DNA from: Hyphomicrobiales bacterium
GTDB lineage: Bacteria > Pseudomonadota > Alphaproteobacteria > Rhizobiales > Beijerinckiaceae
DNA length: 64,000 nucleotides
Reading direction: 5' to 3'
Assembly: GCA_017302635.1 (NCBI GenBank)
Contig: JAFLCX010000002.1
Coordinates: forward strand, 992,975-1,056,974
Under the pieces are notes generated by a model that was not told the origin of the DNA, ran no database searches, and was given only the letters and a program-made list of their open reading frames with translations. Shown here one piece after another: positions 1-9,846 of this stretch (positions are counted from its first letter, which is position 1; the number at the start of each line of letters is the position of its first letter). The translations under genes and the position numbers were made by a program.

Positions 1-1
1 C

Positions 2-397
2 CGCCTTGTCCGCGCCGATCATTCCTCTGGTGTGTTCGAGGACGGCGTGTTTCAAACCCTTGGCTCGGCCAACGGCGTGATCATCTCGATTCCCGGCGCG
101 CCGGTCATCTATCACATGGGCGATACGGATATTTTCGCTGGCATGGGGCTGATTGAAGAACTTCATCAGCCCGATATCGTGATTGCGCCGATTGGCGACC
201 GCTTCACGATGGGCCCTTCGACGGCCGCTCTGGCGGTGCGGCGCTATTTCCCGCGCTCGAAGGCGGTGATCGGCTGCCATTTCCGCACATTCGGGCTGCT
301 CACGGGCACGCTGGAGGAGTTCAAGCGTGAGCTTGGGCCGATCGGGGCGCGCCTGCTCGATCTCACCCCCCACGAGCCGATCCGTTTCTCGATCTGA
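2..397 (+). CDS. UPF0173-type metal-dependent hydrolase, C-terminal part
   Basis: The reading frame is already open at the left edge, so the N-terminal half, including the expected HxHxDH metal site, lies outside the window. The visible 131 residues contain an ADHSSG stretch, a GDTDIF motif carrying a metal-binding aspartate, a PIGDRFTMGP segment and a late GCHFRTFG histidine. This pattern fits the UPF0173/YtkL branch of the metallo-beta-lactamase fold. Substrate is unknown for the family. It is probably cytosolic because no export signal is seen in this part. A hairpin and then gatC follow on the same strand. Family assignment is fairly sure; function is not. Confidence 0.8.
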   Translation, partial: RLVRADHSSGVFEDGVFQTLGSANGVIISIPGAPVIYHMGDTDIFAGMGLIEELHQPDIVIAPIGDRFTMGPSTAALAVRRYFPRSKAVIGCHFRTFGLLTGTLEEFKRELGPIGARLLDLTPHEPIRFSI

Positions 398-424
398 GAA
401 TTCCGGCTCCGGAGTCCGTTTGAA

Positions 425-450
425 CCGGGCGAGACGGTTGTTTCGCCCGG
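425..450 (+). terminator. GC-rich hairpin after the hydrolase gene
   Basis: An 8-bp perfect stem, CCGGGCGA with TCGCCCGG, encloses a 10-base loop. No run of T follows, so it may be a weak or Rho-assisted terminator or an mRNA 3' stabiliser. A GGATAAT sequence at 468-474 lies between the hairpin and gatC and could be a -10 element, but no good -35 is seen. Confidence 0.45.
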
Positions 451-502
451 CTCCTCGCTCTATGAGCGGATAATACTCGTCCACAATGCCTTGGGAATCC
501 GC

Positions 503-790
503 ATGTCCGTTGATGCCGCCACTGTTCGCCGGATCGCACGCCTGTCGCGCATCGCCCTGCCTGAAGCCGATGTGCCGGTGATGCAGGCCGAAATCAACGC
601 CATTCTCGGCTTTGTCGAGCAGCTCGAGCAGGTCGATGTCGAGGGTGTCGAACCCATGACATCGGTGACGCCGATGGCGCTGAAAATGCGCGAGGATGTC
701 GTGACCGACGGCAACGATGCCGCGCGTGTCACGAAAAACGCGCCCCAAAGCGAGGATCATTATTTCCTCGTGCCGAAAGTGGTCGAGTGA
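503..790 (+). CDS. gatC: Asp-tRNA(Asn)/Glu-tRNA(Gln) amidotransferase subunit C
   Basis: GatC is the small clamp subunit of the GatCAB complex, which converts mischarged Glu-tRNA(Gln) and/or Asp-tRNA(Asn) to the correct aminoacyl-tRNA in the cytosol. The 95-residue product has the family N-terminus ([12 protein letters not shown]), a helical [12 protein letters not shown] segment, the VEPMTSV loop and a REDVVTDG stretch near the end. I chose the ATG at 503 because it gives the standard family length; a TTG at 491 would add four residues. gatA follows 57 bases later on the same strand, which supports a gatCA operon. gatB is not in the window. Confidence 0.95.
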   Translation: MSVDAATVRRIARLSRIALPEADVPVMQAEINAILGFVEQLEQVDVEGVEPMTSVTPMALKMREDVVTDGNDAARVTKNAPQSEDHYFLVPKVVE

Positions 791-847
791 TCGCCAGATT
801 GCTGGCCTTTCGCTTTTGATTGAATTTCCTTTTTTCCAGAGTCTGCC

Positions 848-2470
848 ATGACCGACCTCACCGCCCTCACGCTGGATGAAGCCCGCAACGGCCTCGCTGC
901 CAAAACCTTCACCGCTGTCGAACTGGCGCAAGCTCATATCAAGGCGATCGAGGCGGCGCGGGCGCTCAATGCCTATGTGCTGGAAACGCCGGAAAAGGCG
1001 CTCGACAGGGCCAAGGCCTCCGATGCGCGCCGCGCGAAGGGCGAGGCCGGGCGGCTCGAGGGTATTCCGCTCGGTATCAAGGACCTGTTCGCGACCGAAG
1101 GCGTGCTTACGACCGCCTCCTCAAAAATTCTGGGCAATTTCGTCCCGCCCTATGAATCGACCGTCACCAGCCAACTCTGGCGCGATGGTGCCGTGATGCT
1201 CGGCAAACTCAACAACGATGAATTCGCGATGGGTTCATCGAATGAAACCAGCGCGTTCGGGCCGGTTGTGAACCCGGTTCTGCCCGCCAACTGGTCGCAA
1301 GAGCAGGCGCGCGAAAAACTCAAATCGGCCTGCGATCGACGGGAAACGGAAGGCTGGGAAGCCCCCGCAGAAACTGCCGATTTGTACATGAAGTTCGCAA
1401 AGCGGGGATATGGTTATGGTCCTGAGGCAGCGAAAGAACTTCAGGGCCTGCTTGTGCCCGGCGGTTCCTCTGGCGGCTCCTCGGCGGCGGTGGCCGCCAA
1501 TCTCTGCCTCGGCGCGACCGCGACCGATACGGGCGGCTCGATCCGCCAGCCAGCGGCTTTCACCGGCACGGTCGGCATCAAGCCGACCTATGGCCGCTGC
1601 TCGCGCTGGGGCATCGTCGCTTTCGCATCTTCACTCGATCAGGCCGGGCCGATCGCGAAGACGGTGAAAGATTGCGCGGCTCTGATGACTTCGATGGCGG
1701 GGCACGACCCGAGGGACTCCACCTCGGTCGATATCCCTGTGCCGGATTACGAAGCGGCTGTCGGCAAATCGGTGAAGGGTCTCACGATCGGAATTCCCAA
1801 GGAATATCGTGTCGAGGGCATGCCGCCCGAGATCGAGGCCCTGTGGATGAAGGGCGCCGATATGCTGCGTGCCGCAGGCGCGAACATTGTTGATGTCAGC
1901 CTGCCACACACGAAATATGCGCTGCCCGCCTATTACATCGTGGCGCCGGCGGAAGCCTCGTCGAACCTCGCGCGCTATGATGGCGTGCGTTACGGCTTGC
2001 GTGTGCCGGGCAAGGATATCATTGATCTCTATGAGAAAACGCGTGCTGAAGGCTTCGGCCGCGAGGTCAAGCGCCGCATCATGATCGGCACCTATGTGCT
2101 CTCGGCCGGTTATTACGACGCCTACTACCTGCGCGCGCAGAAGATCCGCACGCTCATCAAGCGCGATTTCGAGGAGGTCTACGCTCGTGGCGTGCATGCC
2201 ATCCTGACGCCCGCAACACCCTCTGCTGCCTTTGGCATTGGTGAAAAGGGCTCGGCGGATCCGGTGGAAATGTATCTCAATGACATTTTCACCGTCACCG
2301 TGAACATGGCGGGGCTGCCGGGCCTCGCGCTGCCGGGCGGGGTGGATGCCAAGGGCTTGCCGCTCGGCTTGCAGCTGATCGGTCGCCCGTTTGACGAGGA
2401 GACACTGTTCTCGGTTGCGCAGGTGATTGAGGATCAGGCTGGGCGGATCAGCGCCAAGCGCTGGTGGTAG
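848..2470 (+). CDS. gatA: Asp-tRNA(Asn)/Glu-tRNA(Gln) amidotransferase subunit A, with an in-frame insertion
   Basis: GatA is the glutaminase subunit of GatCAB and releases ammonia for transamidation. The amidase-signature triad is visible as Lys78 (in GIKDLF), Ser207 (in PGGSSGGS) and Ser231 (in [10 protein letters not shown]). The protein has 540 residues, whereas relatives have about 490. The excess sits at residues 144-201, between FGPVVNP and LVPGGSSGG, where relatives I recall carry only about a dozen residues. The insert is rich in Ala, Glu and Lys, looks helical and uses AT-richer codons than its surroundings. All catalytic residues are kept and the frame is intact, so the enzyme is probably active. 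Confidence 0.95.
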   Translation: MTDLTALTLDEARNGLAAKTFTAVELAQAHIKAIEAARALNAYVLETPEKALDRAKASDARRAKGEAGRLEGIPLGIKDLFATEGVLTTASSKILGNFVPPYESTVTSQLWRDGAVMLGKLNNDEFAMGSSNETSAFGPVVNPVLPANWSQEQAREKLKSACDRRETEGWEAPAETADLYMKFAKRGYGYGPEAAKELQGLLVPGGSSGGSSAAVAANLCLGATATDTGGSIRQPAAFTGTVGIKPTYGRCSRWGIVAFASSLDQAGPIAKTVKDCAALMTSMAGHDPRDSTSVDIPVPDYEAAVGKSVKGLTIGIPKEYRVEGMPPEIEALWMKGADMLRAAGANIVDVSLPHTKYALPAYYIVAPAEASSNLARYDGVRYGLRVPGKDIIDLYEKTRAEGFGREVKRRIMIGTYVLSAGYYDAYYLRAQKIRTLIKRDFEEVYARGVHAILTPATPSAAFGIGEKGSADPVEMYLNDIFTVTVNMAGLPGLALPGGVDAKGLPLGLQLIGRPFDEETLFSVAQVIEDQAGRISAKRWW

Positions 2471-2510
2471 CGTTTTGCTTCGAAATTTGAAGTGAGTTTG
2501 CATGAAAAAA

Positions 2511-2534
2511 AGGCCCGGTTTTCCGGGCCTTTTG
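2511..2534. terminator. Bidirectional terminator between gatA and rne
   Basis: An 8-bp stem, AGGCCCGG with CCGGGCCT, closes a TTTT loop. A run of A precedes it and TTTTGTTG follows, so it can end transcription of gatA on the plus strand and of rne arriving on the minus strand. Confidence 0.85.
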
Positions 2535-2579
2535 TTGTTCAAGGTCAACGCCTTGGCGTGATCTTTCTCACAGATCGAA

Positions 2580-5261
2580 TCATCCGCCCAAGGCCGATTT
2601 CGCCTTGGCCCACCAGCCCGACCGCTTCGGGCGGTTGGGATCGACGATGTCTTCCGGCTCGGGTTCAGGCTGCTGTGCAACAGGAGTAGCGAGCGGGGCC
2701 GGGGCGGGCTGCGCCTCCGCCGTCGCCGGTGCGGCCTTCACTTCCGGCGCAGCTTCGGAAGCCGGTTCCGCGGGAGCCACCTTCTTGCGACTGCGCGGGG
2801 CCTTCGCAGGCTTTTCGGCGACAGGTTCGGGAGCCGCTTCAGCATCCGCAACCTCAGCCGGGGCTTCCGTCGTCGCGGCCTTCTTGGCGCGACCACGCTT
2901 CGGCTTGATGGCAGGCACGTCCTCGACCGCAGCCGGCGCGGTTTCTGTCACGGGTTCGGCGACAGCCTCGATGATGGCCTCGGATTCGCCGGCCGCGAGC
3001 GGCGCGGTATCGCGCGGTTCGCGATCACGCCGGTTGCGGCGACCGCCGCGGCGGCGCCGGCGGCGACGCTTCTCCTCAGCCGAACCCTCGTCCGACTCGC
3101 TTTCAGAGTTTGAATCGTCCTCGTCGGCGCCCTCGGATTCATCCGGCACTGCTTCAACACGAGTTGCACCATTCTCGCGCGCAGTATCGCCGTCGCGACC
3201 GTCTTCACGGCCGCCGCGACCCCGGCGGCGACGGCGGCGGCGGCGACGTTTCTCGCCGTTGCCTTCGCCGCGTGGCTCGCCTTCGCCGCGCGATTCATCG
3301 CCGTCCGAACCCTCGGACCCCTCTTCCAACTCGTTGCTGTCTTCTTCCTCGTCCTCGATCGGCTCGTCGATCTCTTCCGGTTCGGCCGGAGCGGGGCCTT
3401 TCGCCTCGATGACGTCCGCCGAGATGCGGCGCGTCGCGGTTTCGCCACGTTCAATCAGGTAGTGCTGGCCGACCGGGAATTCGGTGCCCACCTCTACCGT
3501 AATGGTGACACCGAACCGGGCTTCGAGCGCGCGGATCGTCTCGCGCTTGTGGTTGAGCAGGTAGAGCGCCACCTCCATCCGGGTGCGGATGGTGATGTCA
3601 TGGCCCGCATTGCGCACGAGTTGTTCTTCCACCGAGCGCAGGATCGAGAGCGAGAGGCTCGAGGTCGAGCGGATCAAGCCCGTGCCGGCGCAATGCGGGC
3701 AGGGGACCGATGAGCTTTCCAGCACGCCGGTGCGGATGCGCTGGCGCGACATTTCCAACAGGCCGAAATGCGAGATGCGCCCCACCTGGATGCGCGCGCG
3801 ATCATTCGTGAGGCAATCGTTGAGCTTGCGCTCGACCGCACGGTTGTTGCGCTTCTCCTCCATATCGATGAAGTCGATCACGATCAGGCCCGCAAGGTCG
3901 CGCAGGCGAAGCTGGCGGGCGACTTCCTCCGCGGCCTCAAGGTTGGTCTTGAGGGCGGTGTCCTCAATGTTGTGTTCGCGCGTCGAGCGGCCCGAGTTCA
4001 CGTCGATCGAAACGAGCGCTTCCGTCTGGTTGATGACGATATAGCCGCCGGATTTCAGCGTGACATTGTGCGAGAACATCGAGTCGAGCTGGGCTTCCAC
4101 GCCGTAACGGGTGAAAAGCGGCGTCGATTCGCGGTAGGGCTGCACGGCCTTGGAATGGCTCGGCATCAGCATCCGCATGAAGTCTTTCGCTTCGCGGTAG
4201 CCCTCCTCGCCGCCGACGAGAATTTCCTCGATATCTTTCGAGTAAAGGTCGCGGATGGCGCGCTTGATCAGCGAGCCCTCCTCATAAACGAGCGCAGGGG
4301 CGGTGGACTCGAGCGTGAGCGTGCGCACGCTCTCCCACATGCGCATCAGATATTCGAAATCGCGTTTGATCTCGGTTTTCGTGCGGCTCGCGCCGGCGGT
4401 GCGCAGGATCACGCCCATGCCATCCGGCACTTCGAGGTCGGTTGCCAGCGTTTTCAGGCGCTTGCGATCAGCTGAATTGGTGATCTTGCGCGAAATGCCG
4501 CCGCCGCGTGCGGTGTTCGGCATCAGCACCGAGTAACGACCCGCCAACGAGAGGTATGTCGTGAGTGCCGCGCCCTTGTTGCCGCGTTCCTCCTTCACCA
4601 CCTGCACCAGCAGAATCTGCCGGCGACGGATGACTTCCTGAATCTTGTAGGAGCGGCGCGAGCGGGGTGCACGGCGCTGGGGAACTTCTTCCATCGCGTC
4701 GCCGCCGCCGCCGAGTTGCTCGACGACGTCTTCTGCGTCCTTGGAGCCATTTTCAACTTCGGACTCGGACTCCGCTGCGTGATCGGAATCGGAATCATCC
4801 GGTTCCGAAGCGTCCTGATTCTCAGCCGAGGCGGTTTCTTCGGCGGGTTCACCGGTCTCGTCGACCGGAGCGGAGGCAACCTTGTCTTCGCCACCGCGCC
4901 GACGGCGCGGCTTGGCCGAACGCCCACCGCGGCGTGAGGCGCGCTCGTCGTCCTCGCTCTCCTCGTGGGCGGCGGCGGCGGCTTCCTCCGCCAGGAGGGC
5001 CTCGCGGTCAGCAACCGGGATCTGGTAATAATCGGGGTGGATTTCGGAGAAGGCCAGGAAGCCGTGCCGGTTTCCGCCGAAATCGACAAAAGCGGCCTGA
5101 AGTGATGGCTCTACCCGCGTGACCTTGGCGAGATAGATATTGCCGCGCAGGGGCCGGCGTTGGGCGGATTCGAAGTCGAATTCCTCAACACGGTTGCCGC
5201 GCTGCACTACCACCCGGGTCTCTTCCGGGTGGGTCGAATCGATCAACATACGAGTTGTCAT
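2580..5261 (-). CDS. rne: Ribonuclease E
   Basis: This is the endoribonuclease that starts mRNA decay and processes stable RNA, and the scaffold of the degradosome. The 893-residue product begins MTTRMLIDSTHPEE. Its S1 domain is split by a long acidic, low-complexity insert starting after EALLAEEAAAAA. Catalytic aspartates lie in DVNSGRST and DFIDMEEKRN, and the zinc-link is CPHCAGTG. The C-terminal half is disordered, with Arg-rich tracts and Ala/Pro/Glu stretches. The last residues carry RSGWW; in Caulobacter a C-terminal GWW peptide of RNase E binds PNPase. I chose the start at 5261 because the family N-terminus begins there; the frame stays open for 35 codons upstream without resemblance. 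Confidence 0.95.
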   Translation of the reverse strand: MTTRMLIDSTHPEETRVVVQRGNRVEEFDFESAQRRPLRGNIYLAKVTRVEPSLQAAFVDFGGNRHGFLAFSEIHPDYYQIPVADREALLAEEAAAAAHEESEDDERASRRGGRSAKPRRRRGGEDKVASAPVDETGEPAEETASAENQDASEPDDSDSDHAAESESEVENGSKDAEDVVEQLGGGGDAMEEVPQRRAPRSRRSYKIQEVIRRRQILLVQVVKEERGNKGAALTTYLSLAGRYSVLMPNTARGGGISRKITNSADRKRLKTLATDLEVPDGMGVILRTAGASRTKTEIKRDFEYLMRMWESVRTLTLESTAPALVYEEGSLIKRAIRDLYSKDIEEILVGGEEGYREAKDFMRMLMPSHSKAVQPYRESTPLFTRYGVEAQLDSMFSHNVTLKSGGYIVINQTEALVSIDVNSGRSTREHNIEDTALKTNLEAAEEVARQLRLRDLAGLIVIDFIDMEEKRNNRAVERKLNDCLTNDRARIQVGRISHFGLLEMSRQRIRTGVLESSSVPCPHCAGTGLIRSTSSLSLSILRSVEEQLVRNAGHDITIRTRMEVALYLLNHKRETIRALEARFGVTITVEVGTEFPVGQHYLIERGETATRRISADVIEAKGPAPAEPEEIDEPIEDEEEDSNELEEGSEGSDGDESRGEGEPRGEGNGEKRRRRRRRRRGRGGREDGRDGDTARENGATRVEAVPDESEGADEDDSNSESESDEGSAEEKRRRRRRRGGRRNRRDREPRDTAPLAAGESEAIIEAVAEPVTETAPAAVEDVPAIKPKRGRAKKAATTEAPAEVADAEAAPEPVAEKPAKAPRSRKKVAPAEPASEAAPEVKAAPATAEAQPAPAPLATPVAQQPEPEPEDIVDPNRPKRSGWWAKAKSALGG

Positions 5262-5821
5262 GGATATGCCTTGATGCGGTGATGTCCGTGGCATTGGCCA
5301 TTTCTGGCCAGATTCGGCCGGGCTGCGGGCAGGAAGCCGTCGCAAGGCGGGCGGAACCGGTGGCACGGAGAGGTTTCAAAGAAATCAAGCGGAGGGGCGA
5401 CGCTGCCGGGCTCCGGCTGAAGCGGAAAAGGGGGTGAAACTTGCCGGGGAAGGGAGCTTCAAGCGAGGCCAGAGTCACGCCTCCAGCCAGAGGGCAAGGC
5501 GATGAAGCCAAGCGATCCGGGCAGTTCGGCAGGCTCTTGAAGGCGGGCATCCAGAAAAGTCCCCACACGGCAGCCGGCGCGTCACGTCGCGTTGGTTTTT
5601 CACTGCAGGGATCGGGATTCGAGGCTGAAGGCGCGCCAACTCGGGCGGAACCAGACCTCACGCTGCTTTCCGAAACAGGAAAGGCAGCTCTGCCGGTCCC
5701 TCACGGGCCGGAAAACCGGTCCTCGCGGGGTGAAAACAATGCGGAGCGAGACTATCATTCAAACAGGCTTGCCCGCTGGCGCGACGCACCATAGACCCCG
5801 TTTAAGGACCGGAGCGCCGAT
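5262..5821. other. 560-base gap between divergent rne and amiC
   Basis: No convincing gene is seen. Open frames on both strands lack family resemblance or ribosome sites. On the minus strand the region would be a long rne leader, which in other bacteria serves RNase E autoregulation. A hairpin lies at 5663-5687 (CTGC and TTTCC arms with one bulged base and a six-base loop), and next to it a second GC-rich stem-loop around 5695-5710. The gap must also hold both promoters. SD GGAG for amiC is at 5811-5814. Confidence 0.5.
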
Positions 5822-7189
5822 TTGCAAGCAAAACACCCCGAACCAGCCCAGACTTTGCACCGCTGGCTTCTCAGCGTGGTGAATGCCTGCTGCCGGTTCT
5901 GGCGCAGGGCGGGCCTTGCGGCGTGTTTTGGCGCGGGGATTGTTTTGCTCGCCGGATCGTTCTTTCTCGCTTCAGCACAAGCTCAGAACGGCAATGGCGC
6001 GGCCCCGGTCATTGCTCGCGCCATCCATCTGGTCGAAGGCGACACCACCGAAACGCTCGCGATCATTGTTGATCTTTCAGAGGAAACGGCCTTGCGACAT
6101 GAGGTGATCACCGGGCCAGACCGGCTGGTGATCGATCTGGAACGGACGATTGTTGCCGCCGGCGCACAGAGGGTCAGCGGCAAGTTGCTTCCGCCAATCG
6201 GTGCCTTGAGGGCAGGGCTTTTCATGGCCGGGCACAGTCGGATCGTCGTCGACCTCGCTCGACCCGTGCTGGTTGAGCGTACGGATTTCGTTCGCCAGGG
6301 TGGCGTCGCGCGGCTCGTCGTTCAGCTGCGGGTCACCAGCGCCGAGGCCTTTTTGGCGCAGGCGCGGCTCGACTCGGCCCGCCGGGCCGCGAATCGCGCC
6401 GCGCGCCCAGCTCCGCCGGCGGAGGGCAAAGCCGATCCACGCCCGCTAATCGTGATCGATCCGGGACATGGTGGCATCGATCCCGGCGCATCCGGCCCGA
6501 AAGGGGAGGCAGAGAAGGATATCGTGCTGGCGGTTGGGCGCAATTTGCGGGCGCGACTCGAGCGTTCCGGGAAAATCCGGGTGGTGATGACGCGCGAGGA
6601 TGACCGTTTCATCTCGCTCAACGAACGCATGAGCTTTGCCCGCAGCCGCGAGGCAGCTTTGTTCGTTTCGTTGCACGCCGATAGTCTCGCGGGCGAGCCG
6701 GATGTGCGGGGCGCGTCTGTTTACACGCTTTCTGATCGCGCCAGCGATGCTGCTGCGGCCCGCGCCGCCGAGAAGGAGAACCGCGCCGATCTCATTGCTG
6801 GCCTCGATGCCGATGAGGAAGCCAAGGGCGGCATCGAGACCATCCTCGTCGATCTCGCCCGCCGCGAGACCCGTGCCTTCGCCCAGATTGCCGCGCGCCA
6901 GACCGTTTCGGCTCTCGGGAATGCGCGTCTGCACAAGACGCCCATGCGCGCGGCTGGCTTTCGGGTGCTGCGCGCACCGGATATGCCGTCGATCCTGATC
7001 GAACTGGGGTATCTCTCGAACCCCGCTGATCTGGCCGGCCTGATGGATGATCAGACCCGTGGGGGGCTCGTATCAGCTTTGGCCGAGGCGCTGGAGGCCT
7101 TCGTGCTCACGACGCGCGCACCGGAAACCGCCGGCACTGGACAACCCGGCGTTGCGCCAGGACAGGAATCGTCAGGTTCGCGGCCCTGA
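5822..7189 (+). CDS. amiC: N-acetylmuramoyl-L-alanine amidase with AMIN domain
   Basis: A periplasmic zinc amidase that cuts the bond between MurNAc and the stem peptide, used for daughter-cell separation. Residues 1-55 hold a basic start and a hydrophobic export segment ending ASAQAQ. An AMIN domain spans about 62-170 and targets septal peptidoglycan. After an Ala/Pro/Arg linker, an Amidase_3 domain starts at DPGHGG: zinc ligands His216, Glu231 and His285, and catalytic Glu394 (in IELGYLSN). I chose a TTG start because GGAG lies seven bases upstream; an ATG near 5883 is out of frame. mrcA follows on the same strand 221 bases later, so the pair may act together in wall remodelling. Confidence 0.92.
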   Translation: MQAKHPEPAQTLHRWLLSVVNACCRFWRRAGLAACFGAGIVLLAGSFFLASAQAQNGNGAAPVIARAIHLVEGDTTETLAIIVDLSEETALRHEVITGPDRLVIDLERTIVAAGAQRVSGKLLPPIGALRAGLFMAGHSRIVVDLARPVLVERTDFVRQGGVARLVVQLRVTSAEAFLAQARLDSARRAANRAARPAPPAEGKADPRPLIVIDPGHGGIDPGASGPKGEAEKDIVLAVGRNLRARLERSGKIRVVMTREDDRFISLNERMSFARSREAALFVSLHADSLAGEPDVRGASVYTLSDRASDAAAARAAEKENRADLIAGLDADEEAKGGIETILVDLARRETRAFAQIAARQTVSALGNARLHKTPMRAAGFRVLRAPDMPSILIELGYLSNPADLAGLMDDQTRGGLVSALAEALEAFVLTTRAPETAGTGQPGVAPGQESSGSRP

Positions 7190-7410
7190 AATTGCCCGGA
7201 AGTGCCGTTTTTCGGCCACGCTTGCGGATTTTATGGATGTTGAGGCTTTTTGCGAATTCGCGCCTCTGGTAGAGCGCACGCTTCGTTTTGTCTAAGAAGC
7301 GCGAATCCCCCCGGGGGTTGGCGACTTCTTCATCACTTGCTGAAATAGTCCGGCAGGATTTTGGGGAGTGGTTCGGGCCTGGCCCGAAGCTCGAATTGTA
7401 GGGACCCGGA

Positions 7411-9822
7411 ATGCGATTGATAGCGCGGTTTTTCGCGTTTCTGTTCGGCACTTTGACGCTGGTGGGCCTCGTCGGCGCCGCCGTGGCGGCCTATGTCGTC
7501 TGGCACTACTCGCAAGACCTGCCCGATCACGCCCAGCTCGCGAATTACGAGCCGCCCGTCACGACACGCGTCCACGCGGCCGACGGCGCACTCTTGGCCG
7601 AATATGCGCGCGAGCGCCGCCTCTATTTGCCGATTCAGGCGATGCCGCGCATGCTGATCGCGGCCTATCTCTCGGCCGAGGACAAGAACTTCTACAAGCA
7701 TGGCGGTGTTGATCCGGAAGGGTTGGCGCGTGCCGTGGTAACGCAGTTCCGCCGGGGCTCCGGGGCGCGCCAGCAGGGTGGTTCGACCATCACGCAGCAG
7801 GTGGCCAAGAACTTCTTCCTGACGCGCGACCAGACCGTCGAGCGCAAGATCCGCGAAGCGCTGCTGGCGTTCCGTCTCGAATCGACCTTCTCGAAGGACA
7901 AGATTCTCGAACTCTACATGAACCAGATTTTCCTCGGTTCAGGAAACTATGGCGTTGCTGCGGCTGCACTGAACTATTTCGGCAAATCAGTGCATGAGCT
8001 GACCATTGCCGAGGCCGCCTACCTCGCTGCCTTGCCGAAAGCGCCGTCGAACTATCACCCGGTCAATAATCGCGAGGCCGCTCTGGGCCGGCGCAACTAC
8101 GTGATCGATCGTATGCTGGAGAACGGATATATCAGCCAGCAGGATGCGACAGCTGCTCGTGCCGAGCCGCTGGTTGCGACCTTCCGCCAGCTTTCACCGA
8201 ATACCTACGCTGCCGGCTTCTTTGCCGAAGAGGTTCGTCGCGAGATCGTCGATCGCTATGGCAACAAGAAGCTGCTCGAAGGCGGCCTCTCGGTCCGCTC
8301 GACGCTTGATCCGCGCATGCAGGTTCTGGCGCGCAAGGCACTCTCGGATGGCCTCGTGCGTTATGATGAGGCGCGCGGCTGGCGCGGTGCGCAGGAGCGT
8401 ATTCCGCCGGGTGGTGACTGGGGCATTCCGCTTGCAGAAATCCAGGGGCTGACTGACGTTGACCCGTGGCGGCTCGCCGCCGTGCTCGAAGTCGGCCCGA
8501 ACGAGGCCCGGATCGGGCTTCAGCCAGCGAAACTTGCGGGTGGCTCGGTTGAGCGCCGCCGCGAAACGGGCGTCATCGGTCCTGAAGGGATCCGTTGGAC
8601 CAACCGGCCGATGGCGCGCGCGCTCAATGCGGGCGATGTCGTCTATGTCGAGCCGATCGATGGTCAGCCGGGACGGTTCCGCCTGCGTCAGGTTCCGGAA
8701 ATCTCCGGCGCGATCGTCGCGATGGATCCGCATACCGGCCGCGTGAAGGCCATGGTGGGTGGGTTCTCGTTCGACAAGAGCGAATTCAACCGCGCGACAC
8801 AGGCGCTGCGGCAGGTAGGGTCGTCGTTCAAGCCGTTTGTCTACGCCACAGCTCTGGATAACGGCTACACACCGTCGAGCATCATTCTCGACGAGCCGTT
8901 CGAGCAGGTTCAAGCCAATGGCGAGGTCTGGCGGCCGGAAAACTATGACGGCAAGCCGACCGGCCCGCGCACGCTCCGTTATGGCATCGAGCAATCGAAG
9001 AACCTGATGACTGTGCGCCTCGCGCGCGATCTCGGCATGCCTCTGGTGGCGGAATATTCGAAGCGTTTCGGCGTCTATGACGACATGCTGCCGGTGCTGG
9101 CCATGTCGCTTGGCGCGGGCGAAACGACGGTTCTGCGCATGACGGCGGCCTATTCCATGCTCGCCAATGGCGGGCGGCGCATTCGCCCGACGCTGATCGA
9201 TCGCATTCAGGATCGCTGGGGTGCCACGATCTACAAGCACGACGAGCGTCAGTGCAATCCGTGTGTCGCCGATGCCTGGAGCGGGCAGGATGAGCCGCGC
9301 ATCATCGACCGGCGCGAGCGTGTGATCGATCCGATGTCGGCCTATCAGATGGTCTCCATCATGGAAGGCGTGGTGCAGCGCGGCACGGCGACTTCGCTCA
9401 AGGCGCTCAATCGCACTCTGGCAGGCAAGACCGGCACCACGAACGACGCGAAAGACGTGTGGTTTGTGGGTTTCTCGCCCGATCTCGCGGTGGGGGTTTA
9501 TCTTGGCTTCGACAAGCCGCAATCGCTGGGCAGCCGCGCGACGGCGGGCACCTATGCCGCGCCGATCTTCGGCGCTTTCATGCGCGAGGCTTTGGCTGGG
9601 AAACCGAATCTGCAATTCCGCGTGCCGCCGGGCATCAAGTTCATCCGCGTGAACGCGCGGACTGGGCAGCGCACGGCTTCGGGTGATCCGCTCGCCATTC
9701 TCGAGCCGTTTAAGCCCAACACGGCGCCGCCGGAGAGCTATTCCTTCGGCGAGGCGACGGCCGGTGGTGTCGTCATCCCCGGCGCGGGCTCGATCGGTAC
9801 CTCGACCGGCGGATTGTATTAA
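7411..9822 (+). CDS. mrcA: Penicillin-binding protein 1A
   Basis: A bifunctional class A PBP anchored in the inner membrane that polymerises and crosslinks peptidoglycan in the periplasm. Length is 803 residues. One N-terminal membrane anchor precedes the GT51 glycosyltransferase domain with EDKNFYKHGG (catalytic Glu) and GGSTITQQVAKN. An OB-like region follows, then the transpeptidase with active Ser in VGSSFKPF, the SKN motif and KTGTTND. The DPHTGRVKAMVGG stretch is typical. In the 221 bases upstream I see only a short CCCCCGGGGG palindrome at about 7306-7315. The transpeptidase motifs are complete. Confidence 0.96.
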   Translation: MRLIARFFAFLFGTLTLVGLVGAAVAAYVVWHYSQDLPDHAQLANYEPPVTTRVHAADGALLAEYARERRLYLPIQAMPRMLIAAYLSAEDKNFYKHGGVDPEGLARAVVTQFRRGSGARQQGGSTITQQVAKNFFLTRDQTVERKIREALLAFRLESTFSKDKILELYMNQIFLGSGNYGVAAAALNYFGKSVHELTIAEAAYLAALPKAPSNYHPVNNREAALGRRNYVIDRMLENGYISQQDATAARAEPLVATFRQLSPNTYAAGFFAEEVRREIVDRYGNKKLLEGGLSVRSTLDPRMQVLARKALSDGLVRYDEARGWRGAQERIPPGGDWGIPLAEIQGLTDVDPWRLAAVLEVGPNEARIGLQPAKLAGGSVERRRETGVIGPEGIRWTNRPMARALNAGDVVYVEPIDGQPGRFRLRQVPEISGAIVAMDPHTGRVKAMVGGFSFDKSEFNRATQALRQVGSSFKPFVYATALDNGYTPSSIILDEPFEQVQANGEVWRPENYDGKPTGPRTLRYGIEQSKNLMTVRLARDLGMPLVAEYSKRFGVYDDMLPVLAMSLGAGETTVLRMTAAYSMLANGGRRIRPTLIDRIQDRWGATIYKHDERQCNPCVADAWSGQDEPRIIDRRERVIDPMSAYQMVSIMEGVVQRGTATSLKALNRTLAGKTGTTNDAKDVWFVGFSPDLAVGVYLGFDKPQSLGSRATAGTYAAPIFGAFMREALAGKPNLQFRVPPGIKFIRVNARTGQRTASGDPLAILEPFKPNTAPPESYSFGEATAGGVVIPGAGSIGTSTGGLY

Positions 9823-9846
9823 CGTCCCAACCCTGTTTACAGCCTT

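Noticed and set aside
1277..1450. Intein or intron in gatA
   Set aside because: The insert is only 58 codons and lacks intein splice-junction residues (no Cys/Ser start and HN end) and group I/II features.
5441..5794. Possible gene in the rne-amiC gap
   Set aside because: Open on both strands but without SD, family resemblance or protein-like segments; better read as leader or control DNA.
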